Origin: an uncultured Enorma sp.
GTDB taxonomy: Bacteria > Actinomycetota > Coriobacteriia > Coriobacteriales > Coriobacteriaceae
Assembly (NCBI GenBank): GCA_905210055.1
Contig: CAJLVH010000042.1
Location: forward strand, 1 to 12,847
Length of the DNA stretch: 12,847 nucleotides
Direction: 5' to 3'
Shown here: one piece after another, positions 1 through 6,554 of the stretch
How the letters are laid out: every line of letters begins with the position of its first letter
Position numbering within the stretch: the first letter of the stretch is position 1
Position numbers and translations under genes: made by a program
The notes under the pieces: generated by a model
The model's database searches: none
What the model was told of the DNA's origin: nothing
Seen by the model: the letters and a program-made list of their open reading frames with translations, nothing else

Positions 1-68
1 CCCCGGCAGTATCGTCCCGGTGCGGTCTAAGGGATGTGGTTTGCGCATGGGCGCTACGTACGGGGTGT

Positions 69-147
69 GGGCGGAGGCGGGTATATCGTCCCGCGCGCAG
101 TTCGCGCAGCGTTGTCTGAGCACGGGATGATATACCCGCCTCCGCCC
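69..147. repeat. Large inverted repeat, 25-bp arms around a 29-base loop
   Basis: The left arm (69-93) and right arm (123-147) are complementary at 24 of 25 positions. The one exception, G88 against T128, would be a G-U wobble in RNA. The 29-base loop holds a second small inverted repeat, GCGCG at 93-97 against CGCGC at 103-107. As RNA or cruciform DNA this is a very stable structure. Neither side ends in a T-run, so it is not a standard intrinsic terminator. It could be a REP/MITE-like element, a processing hairpin at the end of an upstream transcript, or a regulatory structure ahead of dnaE. The structure is seen directly; the role is unknown. Confidence 0.85.
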
Positions 148-230
148 CCATCCCGCCCGCGCCCGGACCGAACAAGCTGTGGTGCTTCGGCGCAGGCGTG
201 CGCGAGGAAAAACATGTCCGGCCGGTGCGG

Positions 231-236
231 TAGAAT
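231..236 (+). promoter_or_regulatory. Possible -10 box for dnaE
   Basis: TAGAAT, preceded by GG, matches the actinobacterial housekeeping -10 pattern and lies 106 bases before the dnaE start. No convincing -35 box is present 17 bases upstream. The same GGTAGAAT octamer lies ahead of birA (4377-4384), which gives slight support. Weak call. Confidence 0.25.
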
Positions 237-341
237 CTGGTTCCGGAATCGGATGGCCGACGCACCCGAACCATACCAGGCGCGCCGTTTCCGCATCTAG
301 CATGTACGTCGTCTTAGCATATCAAGTGAGGAGATGCACCT

Positions 342-3300
342 ATGGCCTTCGTCCACCTGCACAACCACTCAGAGTACTCCATGCTCGATGGAGCCACGCG
401 CGTATCCGATATGGTCGCACGCGCGGTCGAGCTCGGCATGCCCGCCGTGGCGCTCACGGATCATGGATTCATGTACGGCATCCCGGAGCTCGGTCTCGCC
501 TGCGACGCCTACAACCTCAAATCGCCCGAGCGCAAGGTTTGGAAGAGCGATAAGGCGGCGCTCGAGGCGGGCGCCGGACCTGCTTCACTCGACGCGCCCG
601 ATCCCGAGGAGGATCCCCGCGGGGCTGCGCAGCACGCGCGCGACCTCGAGGCATGGGAGGCCACGGGCTCGCTCGACGCGGTGAAGCCCTATGTGATCAA
701 GCCCATCTTCGGCTGCGAGGTCTACTTCACCCCGGACGATACGCTCGCTCGCGACCGCAAGCCCGACCTCTACCACATGATCCTCATCGCCACGAATGAG
801 ACCGGCTACGTGAACCTCATGCAGACGGTCTCCGAGGCGGCGGTCGAAGGCTTCTACTATCGTCCGCGCGTGACCCTCGATAACCTCCGGCGCCATAGCG
901 AGGGGCTCATCGCCACCTCGGCCTGCCTTTCGGGCATCGTTATGAAGAACCTCGACCGCGGCAACCCCGCAGAGGCGCTTCGCTGGGCGGAGACCTTCCG
1001 TGACCTGTTCGAGCCCGGGAACTTCTACATCGAGATCCAAGACCACGGCATCACGACCGAAAACGGTAACACCGAGGAACAGATCAACCGTCAGCTCATC
1101 GAGATCGCCCGCCAAGTGGGCGTCAAGGTCATCGCGACGAACGATTTCCACTACCTCACGCGCGAGGATGCCCCGGTGCAGGACATCATGATGTGTATCG
1201 GCATGAACTCCAAGGTGGACGATCCCAACCGCATGCGCATGACCGGTACCGAGTTCTACATGAAGTCCGAGGAAGAGATGCGCGCGCTCTTCCCGTACTG
1301 CCCTGAGGCGTGCGACAACACGCTCGAGATCGCCGATAAGTGCGACATGGAGCTCGAATGGGGCAAGATCATCCTGCCTCGCTACCCGCTGCTCGATCCC
1401 GGCGAGACGCATGAGAGCCAGTTCCGCCGCGAATGCGAGGAAGGCCTTGCCAAGCGCTACGGCGAGGATTGGGAGACGAAGGTCATCAATGGCATTTCCG
1501 TCAAGGAGCGCTTCGAGTTCGAATACAAGGTCATCTGCGACAAGGGCTTCGCCGCCTACTTCCTCATCGTCGCCGAATACGTGCGTTGGGCGAAGCAGAA
1601 CGGCATCGGCGTGGGACCGGGTCGTGGCCCCGCCGCGGGCGCCATCGTCGCATACGCCATGGACATCACGACCTTCGATCCGCTCGAGAACGGCCTCATG
1701 TTCGAGCGATTCCTCTCACCCGAGCGTACCGAGATGCCCGATATCGATATGGACTTCGACGATGAGCGGCGGCTCGAGGTAATCGAGCACGTCCGCCAGC
1801 TCTACGGCCCCGAAAAGGTCACGCACGTCATCACCTACTCGACCATCAAGGCTAAGCAGGCGATCAACGATGCCGCGCGCGTGCTCGACTACCCCGTCTA
1901 TGTGGGACAGCGCCTGTCGAAGATGATCTCGAGCGACCCGTTCGTGAAGCTCAAGCAGGTGCTTACGCGCGTGGAAGGCAAAGAAGAGAACTACAACCCC
2001 GATTTCGCCGAGGCGTACGCCAAGGATGCCGACGCGCACTGCATCATCGACGCGGCGCTCGCCATCGAGGGCCTCACGCGTGGCGAGGGTGTGCATGCCT
2101 GCGCGGTGCTCATCTGCCGCGACCCGGTGAACGAGCACGTGCCCACCAAGCTCGATACTAAGGGCGGCGTGGAGATCACCCAGTACGAAGGCCATACGGT
2201 CGCCGACATGGGCCTGCTCAAGATGGACTTCCTGGGCTTGCGCACGCTTACGGTCATCTCGAAGGCGCGCGCGAACATCAAGGCGAACCACGGCGTCGAC
2301 ATCGATGTGGACAAGATTCCCTTCGACGACCCCGCGATCTTCAAGCTCATGCAGGGCGGCCACACGGCGGGCGTCTTCCAGATCGAATCGGCCGGCATGA
2401 CCGCTACGATCAAGAACATGAAGCCCACGGAATACAAGCACGTCGTCGCTCTGATCGCGCTCTATCGTCCCGGCCCTCTGGGCGCCGGCATGGTCACGAG
2501 CTACATCAACCGCATGAACGGCAAGGAGCCCTCCGTCTCCTACGATCCGCGCCTCGACGATATCCTCGGCGAGACCTATGGCACCATGGTCTACCAGGAG
2601 CAGGTTATGAACATCTCCGTCGAGATGTGCGGCTTCTCCAAGGGCGAGTCCGACAGTCGTATCCGCAAGCCCGTGGCAAAAAAGAAGATCAAGATGCTCA
2701 CCGAGCAGGTCTTTCCGTGGGAGGACGGCCGTGAGGAGACCATCTACGACCATTGGATGAACGGCGCGGAGCGCAACGGCTACGAACGCAAGACCGCGCA
2801 GCGCATCTGGGACGACGTTCTCGAGTTCGCGTCCTACGCGTTCAACAAATCGCACTCGGCGGGCTACGCGATTCTCGTCATGCAGACGGCCTGGCTCAAG
2901 GCGCACTATCCGCATGAGTACATGGCGGCCGTGCTTACGAGCTATACCGGCAAGACCGAGAAGATCACGCACTACGTATCCGCTTGTCGCCACGACGGCA
3001 TTCCGGTGCTCCCACCCGATGTGAACGAGTCCGGCCGTGAGTTCACGGCGACAGCAGAGGGCGTGCGCTTCGGCCTCGCCGGCATCCGCGGCGTGGGCGA
3101 AGGCGTGGCCGATGCCATCATCGCCGAGCGTCGGCGTGGGGGAGCGTTCAAGAACCTGCACGATTTCGTCGACCGCGTCGATTCGAGCCAGGCGAACCGC
3201 CGTGTCATCGAGGCGCTCATCAAGGCGGGCGCGTTCGACTCGACCGGGTATCCGCGTCGTCAGCTCATGGGCTTCGTCGACAAGGAGAATCCCGAGAACA

Positions 3301-4145
3301 TCATCGACGCCGCGGCGAAGCGGCAGAAGGAGCGTTCCACTGGACAGGTCTCGTTCTTCGATATCCTGGGCGATGTCGCGGGTTCCGGCTTCGAGGTCAC
3401 GGTGCCCGAGCCGGACGGTCAGGAGTGGGACCGCCACATGAAGCTCCAGGCGGAGCGCGAGGTGCTCGGCATCTACGTCTCCGACCACCCGCTGCGCCCG
3501 TACGAGTACGCGCTCAGCAAGGCGCGCGAATACTCCCTGGCGCAGATCGATACGGGCGTGGAACAGGAGATCGCCAACGGCGAGACGGTGAACGTCGAGA
3601 TTCCCGAGGGCAAGCAGTTCTGGTTCGCGGGCATGGTCTCGGCTGTGTCCAAGCGCGTGACGAAGAACGGCGACCCCATGGCGATCGTGACGCTCGAGGA
3701 CATGGAAGGCGAGGCGACGATCGTCATCTTCCCCAAGACGTACAAGGAGTGCGAGCAGTACCTGCGCGGCGAGACCGACCCCGAGACCGGTGCGGTGCTT
3801 TCCGATGCATTCATCCGCGTACATGGCAAGATCGAACGGAGCGACCGCGGCGACCAGATCATCGCGCAGGAAGTGCTCCCGCTCGAACTGAACGAGGAGA
3901 CGAATCGCCCGAAGATCTTCGAGATTATGATTCCCAGCTCTCGCTTCAGCCAGGGGAGTATGGCGCGCCTGGCCGCCCTGCTTTCGAGCAATCCCGGCGG
4001 CGACCGCGTCGAGCTCTTCGTGGAGCAGGCGGACGGCCAGACCATGCGCGCCGAGATCCCCACGCGCGTGAACGCCCGCTCGATCCCGCTCATCGCCGAG
4101 GCGAAAGCCCTCGTAGGCGAGCGCGGCCGCGTCACCGTGATCTAA
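342..4145 (+). CDS. dnaE: DNA polymerase III subunit alpha
   Basis: Catalytic subunit of the replicative DNA polymerase, 1267 residues, within the usual range for DnaE. The N-terminal PHP domain (about 1-330) keeps HLHNHSEYS, TDHG and NDFHYL, so its metal-binding residues look largely intact, as in DnaE proteins that proofread through PHP. Between about residues 60 and 116 there is an acidic, alanine-rich insertion absent from E. coli DnaE. The palm holds the catalytic aspartates: PDID at D467 and D469, and KMDFLG with D629. GPGRGPAAG lies just before the palm acids. A helix-hairpin-helix region begins near VRFGLAGIRGVGEG (908 on), and an OB-fold follows from about 1093. The ATG has GAGGAG at 328-333, 8 bases upstream. 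The gene seems to be transcribed alone: a palindromic repeat and a gap of about 320 bases follow. Identity is secure; proofreading activity is inferred. Confidence 0.97.
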   Translation: MAFVHLHNHSEYSMLDGATRVSDMVARAVELGMPAVALTDHGFMYGIPELGLACDAYNLKSPERKVWKSDKAALEAGAGPASLDAPDPEEDPRGAAQHARDLEAWEATGSLDAVKPYVIKPIFGCEVYFTPDDTLARDRKPDLYHMILIATNETGYVNLMQTVSEAAVEGFYYRPRVTLDNLRRHSEGLIATSACLSGIVMKNLDRGNPAEALRWAETFRDLFEPGNFYIEIQDHGITTENGNTEEQINRQLIEIARQVGVKVIATNDFHYLTREDAPVQDIMMCIGMNSKVDDPNRMRMTGTEFYMKSEEEMRALFPYCPEACDNTLEIADKCDMELEWGKIILPRYPLLDPGETHESQFRRECEEGLAKRYGEDWETKVINGISVKERFEFEYKVICDKGFAAYFLIVAEYVRWAKQNGIGVGPGRGPAAGAIVAYAMDITTFDPLENGLMFERFLSPERTEMPDIDMDFDDERRLEVIEHVRQLYGPEKVTHVITYSTIKAKQAINDAARVLDYPVYVGQRLSKMISSDPFVKLKQVLTRVEGKEENYNPDFAEAYAKDADAHCIIDAALAIEGLTRGEGVHACAVLICRDPVNEHVPTKLDTKGGVEITQYEGHTVADMGLLKMDFLGLRTLTVISKARANIKANHGVDIDVDKIPFDDPAIFKLMQGGHTAGVFQIESAGMTATIKNMKPTEYKHVVALIALYRPGPLGAGMVTSYINRMNGKEPSVSYDPRLDDILGETYGTMVYQEQVMNISVEMCGFSKGESDSRIRKPVAKKKIKMLTEQVFPWEDGREETIYDHWMNGAERNGYERKTAQRIWDDVLEFASYAFNKSHSAGYAILVMQTAWLKAHYPHEYMAAVLTSYTGKTEKITHYVSACRHDGIPVLPPDVNESGREFTATAEGVRFGLAGIRGVGEGVADAIIAERRRGGAFKNLHDFVDRVDSSQANRRVIEALIKAGAFDSTGYPRRQLMGFVDKENPENIIDAAAKRQKERSTGQVSFFDILGDVAGSGFEVTVPEPDGQEWDRHMKLQAEREVLGIYVSDHPLRPYEYALSKAREYSLAQIDTGVEQEIANGETVNVEIPEGKQFWFAGMVSAVSKRVTKNGDPMAIVTLEDMEGEATIVIFPKTYKECEQYLRGETDPETGAVLSDAFIRVHGKIERSDRGDQIIAQEVLPLELNEETNRPKIFEIMIPSSRFSQGSMARLAALLSSNPGGDRVELFVEQADGQTMRAEIPTRVNARSIPLIAEAKALVGERGRVTVI

Positions 4146-4178
4146 TGTCCCAAAAAGGGACAGGTGCATTTTGGGACA
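4146..4178 (+). repeat. 33-bp palindromic REP-like element, copy 1
   Basis: It starts on the base after the dnaE TAA. The outer arms TGTCCCAAAA (4146-4155) and TTTTGGGACA (4169-4178) pair perfectly over 10 bp. An alternative inner hairpin, TGTCCC-AAAAA-GGGACA (4146-4162), competes with them. GGGACAGGT recurs at 4181-4189. A second copy, inverted in the window and identical at 32 of 33 bases, lies at 10175-10207, just past the oadA stop. The two copies have the same orientation relative to their genes. It resembles short REP elements mobilised by REP-associated tyrosine transposases; none is in the window. It may also act as a 3'-end stabilising or termination structure. Confidence 0.85.
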
Positions 4179-4378
4179 TTGGGACAGGTAAGGGTTGGTT
4201 GGGGACGTGGGCGTGACGCGCTCCCATCCAATCTTTTGAGATGGCCGATACAGAGGCTGTACGGAGCATACTCCAGCTAACCCTGCCGTTTACGTCCGTT
4301 TCTGGCGCGTTTACCGGAAGCAGCCATTGCGTGCGCGTTTCGAGACGAGCACAGACGGTTCGATGTCGACGCGATGGG

Positions 4379-4384
4379 TAGAAT
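4379..4384 (+). promoter_or_regulatory. Possible -10 box for birA
   Basis: TAGAAT, again preceded by GG as upstream of dnaE. It would start transcription near 4391, just before the hairpin at 4394-4426, and leave a leader of about 75 bases before the birA ATG. No good -35 hexamer at the standard distance. Weak call. Confidence 0.3.
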
Positions 4385-4393
4385 ACGCAAAAT

Positions 4394-4426
4394 CGCCGAG
4401 GGCTTAACCGAAGCAGTCCCTCGGCG
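4394..4426 (+). promoter_or_regulatory. Leader hairpin upstream of birA
   Basis: A perfect 9-bp stem, CGCCGAGGG (4394-4402) with CCCTCGGCG (4418-4426), encloses a 15-base loop. Plus-strand sequence after the stem is TTGAT, not a T-run. On the minus strand the stem is followed by ATTTT, so it reads better as a terminator in that direction, although no minus-strand gene runs into it. If transcription starts near 4391 it would sit at the very 5' end of the birA mRNA, either as a stabilising stem or as part of a leader control. Confidence 0.5.
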
Positions 4427-4465
4427 TTGATACGATCTATCACAATGAGCGTATAGGAGAGCACC

Positions 4466-5263
4466 ATGGCTGAGGCGCATGCGAATGAGTACGGAACGAT
4501 CATCGTGCTCGATGAAGTGGATTCCACGAACGAAGAGCTCATGAAGCGCGCTCGCGAAGGTGCGCCCCAGGGCACCGCGCTCCGCGCGCGCCTGCAGCAC
4601 GCCGGCCGCGGTAGACGCTCGCATGGCTGGACGTCCCCCGAAGGCGGCCTCTATCTCTCGGTGCTCCTCAAGCCGCACGTGCCCGATCGCGTGCTTCCGG
4701 GCATACCCGTCGCATGCGGCCTCGGCGTGGTGAACGCGCTCGAGACTCTTGGTTGCAACGACATCAAGCTCAAGTGGCCGAACGACGTCGTATGCGAGCG
4801 GGGAAAGCTCGGCGGCATCCTCGTGGAGTTGAGCCGCGTCTCAGGCGAGACGAACGTCGTGTTCGGCTTGGGTCTCAATATCGAGGCGATCAAGATGGAC
4901 TGGCGCGATCCCGCGGCGCTTCCCATCGCGGGGCTCGCCGATTGCCTGCCCGATGACCGCGTCATACCGCCGCTCGACGAGCTCGCTGCGATGATTCGCG
5001 ATTCGGTGCTCGACGCCATCGAGCTTTGGACGGAGGGCATCGAGGCGGCGGGTGCCTCGGCGGCGCCGCTTACCGGTATCAAAGCGGCGTACAACGAGCT
5101 TTTGGCATACAAGGGAACGGGCGTGCATGTGAGCTCGCCCGACGGCAAGATTTCGGAGAACGGCACGCTCGAGGGCGTCGATGTATGGGGTCGCGCGCTC
5201 GTGGAGCTCCCGAACGGCGACGTAGTCGCCTACGATTCCTCGCGGGTGTCCATGAGGCCGTGA
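4466..5263 (+). CDS. birA: Biotin--[biotin carboxyl-carrier protein] ligase, class I BirA
   Basis: Uses ATP and biotin to make biotinyl-AMP and transfers biotin to the lysine of carrier proteins in the cytoplasm. At 265 residues it begins directly with the catalytic domain (VDSTNEELMKRA, about 18-29). It lacks the N-terminal winged-helix repressor domain of E. coli BirA, so it should be a monofunctional ligase that does not repress biotin genes. Visible motifs are the biotin/ATP loop GRGRRSHGW (47-55), KWPNDV (103-108) with the catalytic lysine, and GKLGGILVE (113-121). A small C-terminal SH3-like domain lies at about 215-265. The ATG follows AGGAGA (4455-4460) by 5 bases. It stands alone on its strand. 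The likely clients include the separately encoded biotin carrier of the decarboxylase whose genes lie at the right end of the window. Confidence 0.95.
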   Translation: MAEAHANEYGTIIVLDEVDSTNEELMKRAREGAPQGTALRARLQHAGRGRRSHGWTSPEGGLYLSVLLKPHVPDRVLPGIPVACGLGVVNALETLGCNDIKLKWPNDVVCERGKLGGILVELSRVSGETNVVFGLGLNIEAIKMDWRDPAALPIAGLADCLPDDRVIPPLDELAAMIRDSVLDAIELWTEGIEAAGASAAPLTGIKAAYNELLAYKGTGVHVSSPDGKISENGTLEGVDVWGRALVELPNGDVVAYDSSRVSMRP

Positions 5264-5500
5264 CAGGCTGAGCAGTCTCCGGGTGGCGGTATCCTCCGCT
5301 GTGGCACGTTCAGAGAGAGCGCACGTATCATGTTTTAGTTCGGTATGCGTGCTGCTCCTGAGTACGCAAACGTCACGGCGATGAAAAGAGTCTGTAAACC
5401 TGGCGTCAGGGTTTCTCGTTTCGCCGAATCCGTCGCACCCGCCCGCCGCCGTGGGACTACAGTGGTACGGATAAGTGCCATGCCGACGCGGGGGTGGGGC
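5264..5500 (+). other. Gap upstream of the lipase operon
   Basis: A frame continues upstream of 5501 to an ATG at 5345. The translated extension is basic and compositionally unlike the coiled coil that follows, and its ATG has no ribosome binding site, so I leave it as non-coding. A small hairpin, AAACCTG (5396-5402) against CAGGGTTT (5407-5414) with one bulged base, is followed by CTCGTTT and could be a weak terminator of birA. The operon promoter should lie here, but I cannot pick a convincing -35/-10 pair. Confidence 0.4.
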
Positions 5501-5965
5501 ATGTCCATAGCTTCGTACCGGGCTCAGATCGCCGACTACAGCAGGCAAATTGAAGATGCGCGCGCCCGCATTGCCCAGCTCGAGCGGGCGCTCGACGACC
5601 TGGATGATTTCGACGCCGCGATGGTGCGCGAGTTGGCCTCGCGCGAGGACGCGGTCCAGCAGAAGCGCGCGCTCGTCTACCGACTGCAGGCGGTGCCGAA
5701 TGCTCGCGTGGTGCAAAGCTGCTCAGAGATACTCAATCGCAATATCTCCCAGGTCATGGCGCAATTCGAGGAAGGCTATGCGGGCGTGCGCGCGGAGATC
5801 GCGCGGGCTCGGGAACGCGACCTCGAGGAGATCCAGGAACTCAAGCGGCGCGTCGGCATCTTGGAGGGAAGGATCAGGGACGCCCAAGCGTGCATCCGCG
5901 CGCTCGAACTCGAGCAGCGGCGGGCTGAGGAGCGCGCTGCGCGGCTGAGGGCAGAGGGAGAGTGA
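5501..5965 (+). CDS. Coiled-coil protein, YwqH/DUF5082-like, putative type VII effector partner
   Basis: 154 residues, almost wholly charged helix. Heptad-like coiled coils run at about 5-60 and 95-150, with a short break around PNA (66-68). There is no signal peptide and no membrane segment. Length and the opening pattern (repeated I-x-x-L with SxQI/ARIAQLE) resemble the DUF5082/YwqH family encoded first in LXG toxin operons of Firmicutes. Those proteins accompany secreted toxins as chaperone or targeting factors. I chose the ATG at 5501 with weak upstream GGGGGTGGGG; an ATG at 5345 would add 52 atypical residues. Its stop lies 5 bases before the next ATG, so it is first in a five-gene operon ending with the lipase-like gene. 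Family placement is by pattern and context only; a generic coiled-coil protein is the alternative. Confidence 0.7.
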   Translation: MSIASYRAQIADYSRQIEDARARIAQLERALDDLDDFDAAMVRELASREDAVQQKRALVYRLQAVPNARVVQSCSEILNRNISQVMAQFEEGYAGVRAEIARARERDLEEIQELKRRVGILEGRIRDAQACIRALELEQRRAEERAARLRAEGE

Positions 5966-5970
5966 GCGAC

Positions 5971-6246
5971 ATGGCGGTCATCGCGGAAGCTGAATTCGCC
6001 ACCAGCGTCTCGAAGCTCAGGACGGTCGCGATCACGCTCGGCACCATCGCCGAGCGCTACGAGGCGTGTATGGAGGCCCTGGCGGAAAACGGTTTCAAGA
6101 GCGCCTCGATGAGCACCCCCTTGGAGGAGAAAGGGAGCCTCGTGAGCTCAGAAGTCCAAAGCGCTGCCCAGGTCATCGAGCGGGTCGAGACGAGCCTTCA
6201 GGAGTTTCTCAAGGACCTTGACGATATCGACCAAGACATTTATTAG
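5971..6246 (+). CDS. Small helical protein, YwqI/DUF5344-like, putative type VII partner
   Basis: 91 residues, predicted as two long helices with a break around residues 40-55 and no cysteine pairs or signal peptide. Size, acidic C-terminus (DLDDIDQDIY) and position as second gene after a coiled-coil protein fit the small helical proteins of type VII toxin operons (YwqI/DUF5344 or WXG100-like). It has no WXG motif. The ATG at 5971 has GGAGAG (5957-5962) 8 bases upstream. A GTG at 5962 overlaps the previous stop (GTGA) and would add three residues; translational coupling is likely either way. The inferred role is to bind the helical domain of the lipase encoded last in the operon. It could instead be secreted on its own. 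Confidence 0.7.
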   Translation: MAVIAEAEFATSVSKLRTVAITLGTIAERYEACMEALAENGFKSASMSTPLEEKGSLVSSEVQSAAQVIERVETSLQEFLKDLDDIDQDIY

Positions 6247-6263
6247 CGCGAAGGGGATAGGCC

Positions 6264-6554
6264 ATGGGGAATGCCACATTTTCCTCAGAGATTACCGTTG
6301 ATTTTTCGACCATCGAGGACTGTCAGGCAGAGTTGAAGACGCTTAGACAGCTCGCGGAGGATTGCGCAAGCGAGGCGCGCGTCTCTTTTTCCACGAGCGA
6401 GGGGAACGCCTGCTCGGCCATGGCCGAGCTCGCCGATTCCTTGCGGACCGTCGCCGTTGCGCTCGCCGGGGTCATAGGACGGACGGAGGCCGCCGTGGAC
6501 TGGGGATCATCGACGTTCGACGAGGCCGATCGCTCCCTGGCGGGCGCCCTATGA
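6264..6554 (+). CDS. Small helical protein with C-terminal FxxxD, Lap1/DUF3130-like
   Basis: 96 residues, two predicted helices and no signal peptide. The C-terminal part carries W80-G81 followed by FDEAD (F85 to D89). An FxxxD near the C-terminus is known from Lap1 (DUF3130, SACOL2603-type) proteins, where it is needed to export LXG toxins through type VIIb secretion. That makes this the best candidate for the export signal of the operon. The ATG has AAGGGGA (6251-6257) 6 bases upstream. The stop codon overlaps the start of the lipoprotein gene as ATGA. The motif is short and could arise by chance, so family membership is an inference supported mainly by gene order, size and helical content. 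Confidence 0.72.
   Translation: MGNATFSSEITVDFSTIEDCQAELKTLRQLAEDCASEARVSFSTSEGNACSAMAELADSLRTVAVALAGVIGRTEAAVDWGSSTFDEADRSLAGAL

Larger units (their letters stand above)
1..341. other. Non-coding region upstream of dnaE
   Basis: I see no credible gene here. The short open frames run through an inverted repeat (69-147) and lack ribosome binding sites and recognisable protein sequence. The stretch holds that inverted repeat, a possible -10 box (231-236) and the dnaE ribosome binding site GAGGAG at 328-333. The ten bases TATCGTCCCG occur at 10-19 and again at 84-93 inside the left arm of the inverted repeat, so the window may begin inside a related repeat unit. Confidence 0.6.
4179..4465. other. 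Gap between dnaE repeat and birA
   Basis: No gene is supported here. After a partial repeat of the GGGACAGGT motif (4181-4189) I see no RNA gene and no recognisable mobile element. Near birA are a possible -10 box (4379-4384), a leader hairpin (4394-4426) and the ribosome binding site AGGAGA (4455-4460). Open frames on the minus strand through this area extend into birA and dnaE sequence and are not convincing. Confidence 0.55.

Noticed and set aside
26..37. 12-base match TCTAAGGGATGT to 9734-9745
   Set aside because: Several 12-base matches are expected by chance in a window of this length, and no similarity extends beyond it.
34..300. Short frames on both strands through 34-300
   Set aside because: Their Gly/Pro-rich sequences come from the inverted repeat at 69-147; no start signal and no family resemblance.
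585..1412. 275-residue minus-strand frame within dnaE
   Set aside because: Same shadow pattern as the other antisense frames; the plus-strand DnaE motifs are decisive.
1716..4169. 817-residue minus-strand open frame across dnaE
   Set aside because: It mirrors the codon structure of dnaE, reads as repetitive Arg/Leu/His/Asp-rich sequence, and has no family motif. It is a high-GC antisense shadow.
5345..5500. Upstream extension of the coiled-coil gene to the ATG at 5345
   Set aside because: The added 52 residues are basic and non-helical, unlike the rest, and that ATG lacks a ribosome binding site. The 5501 start gives a clean coiled-coil protein.
6362..6550. Upstream extension of the lipoprotein gene
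   Set aside because: It overlaps the 96-residue gene out of frame and would place the signal peptide and lipobox inside the protein.
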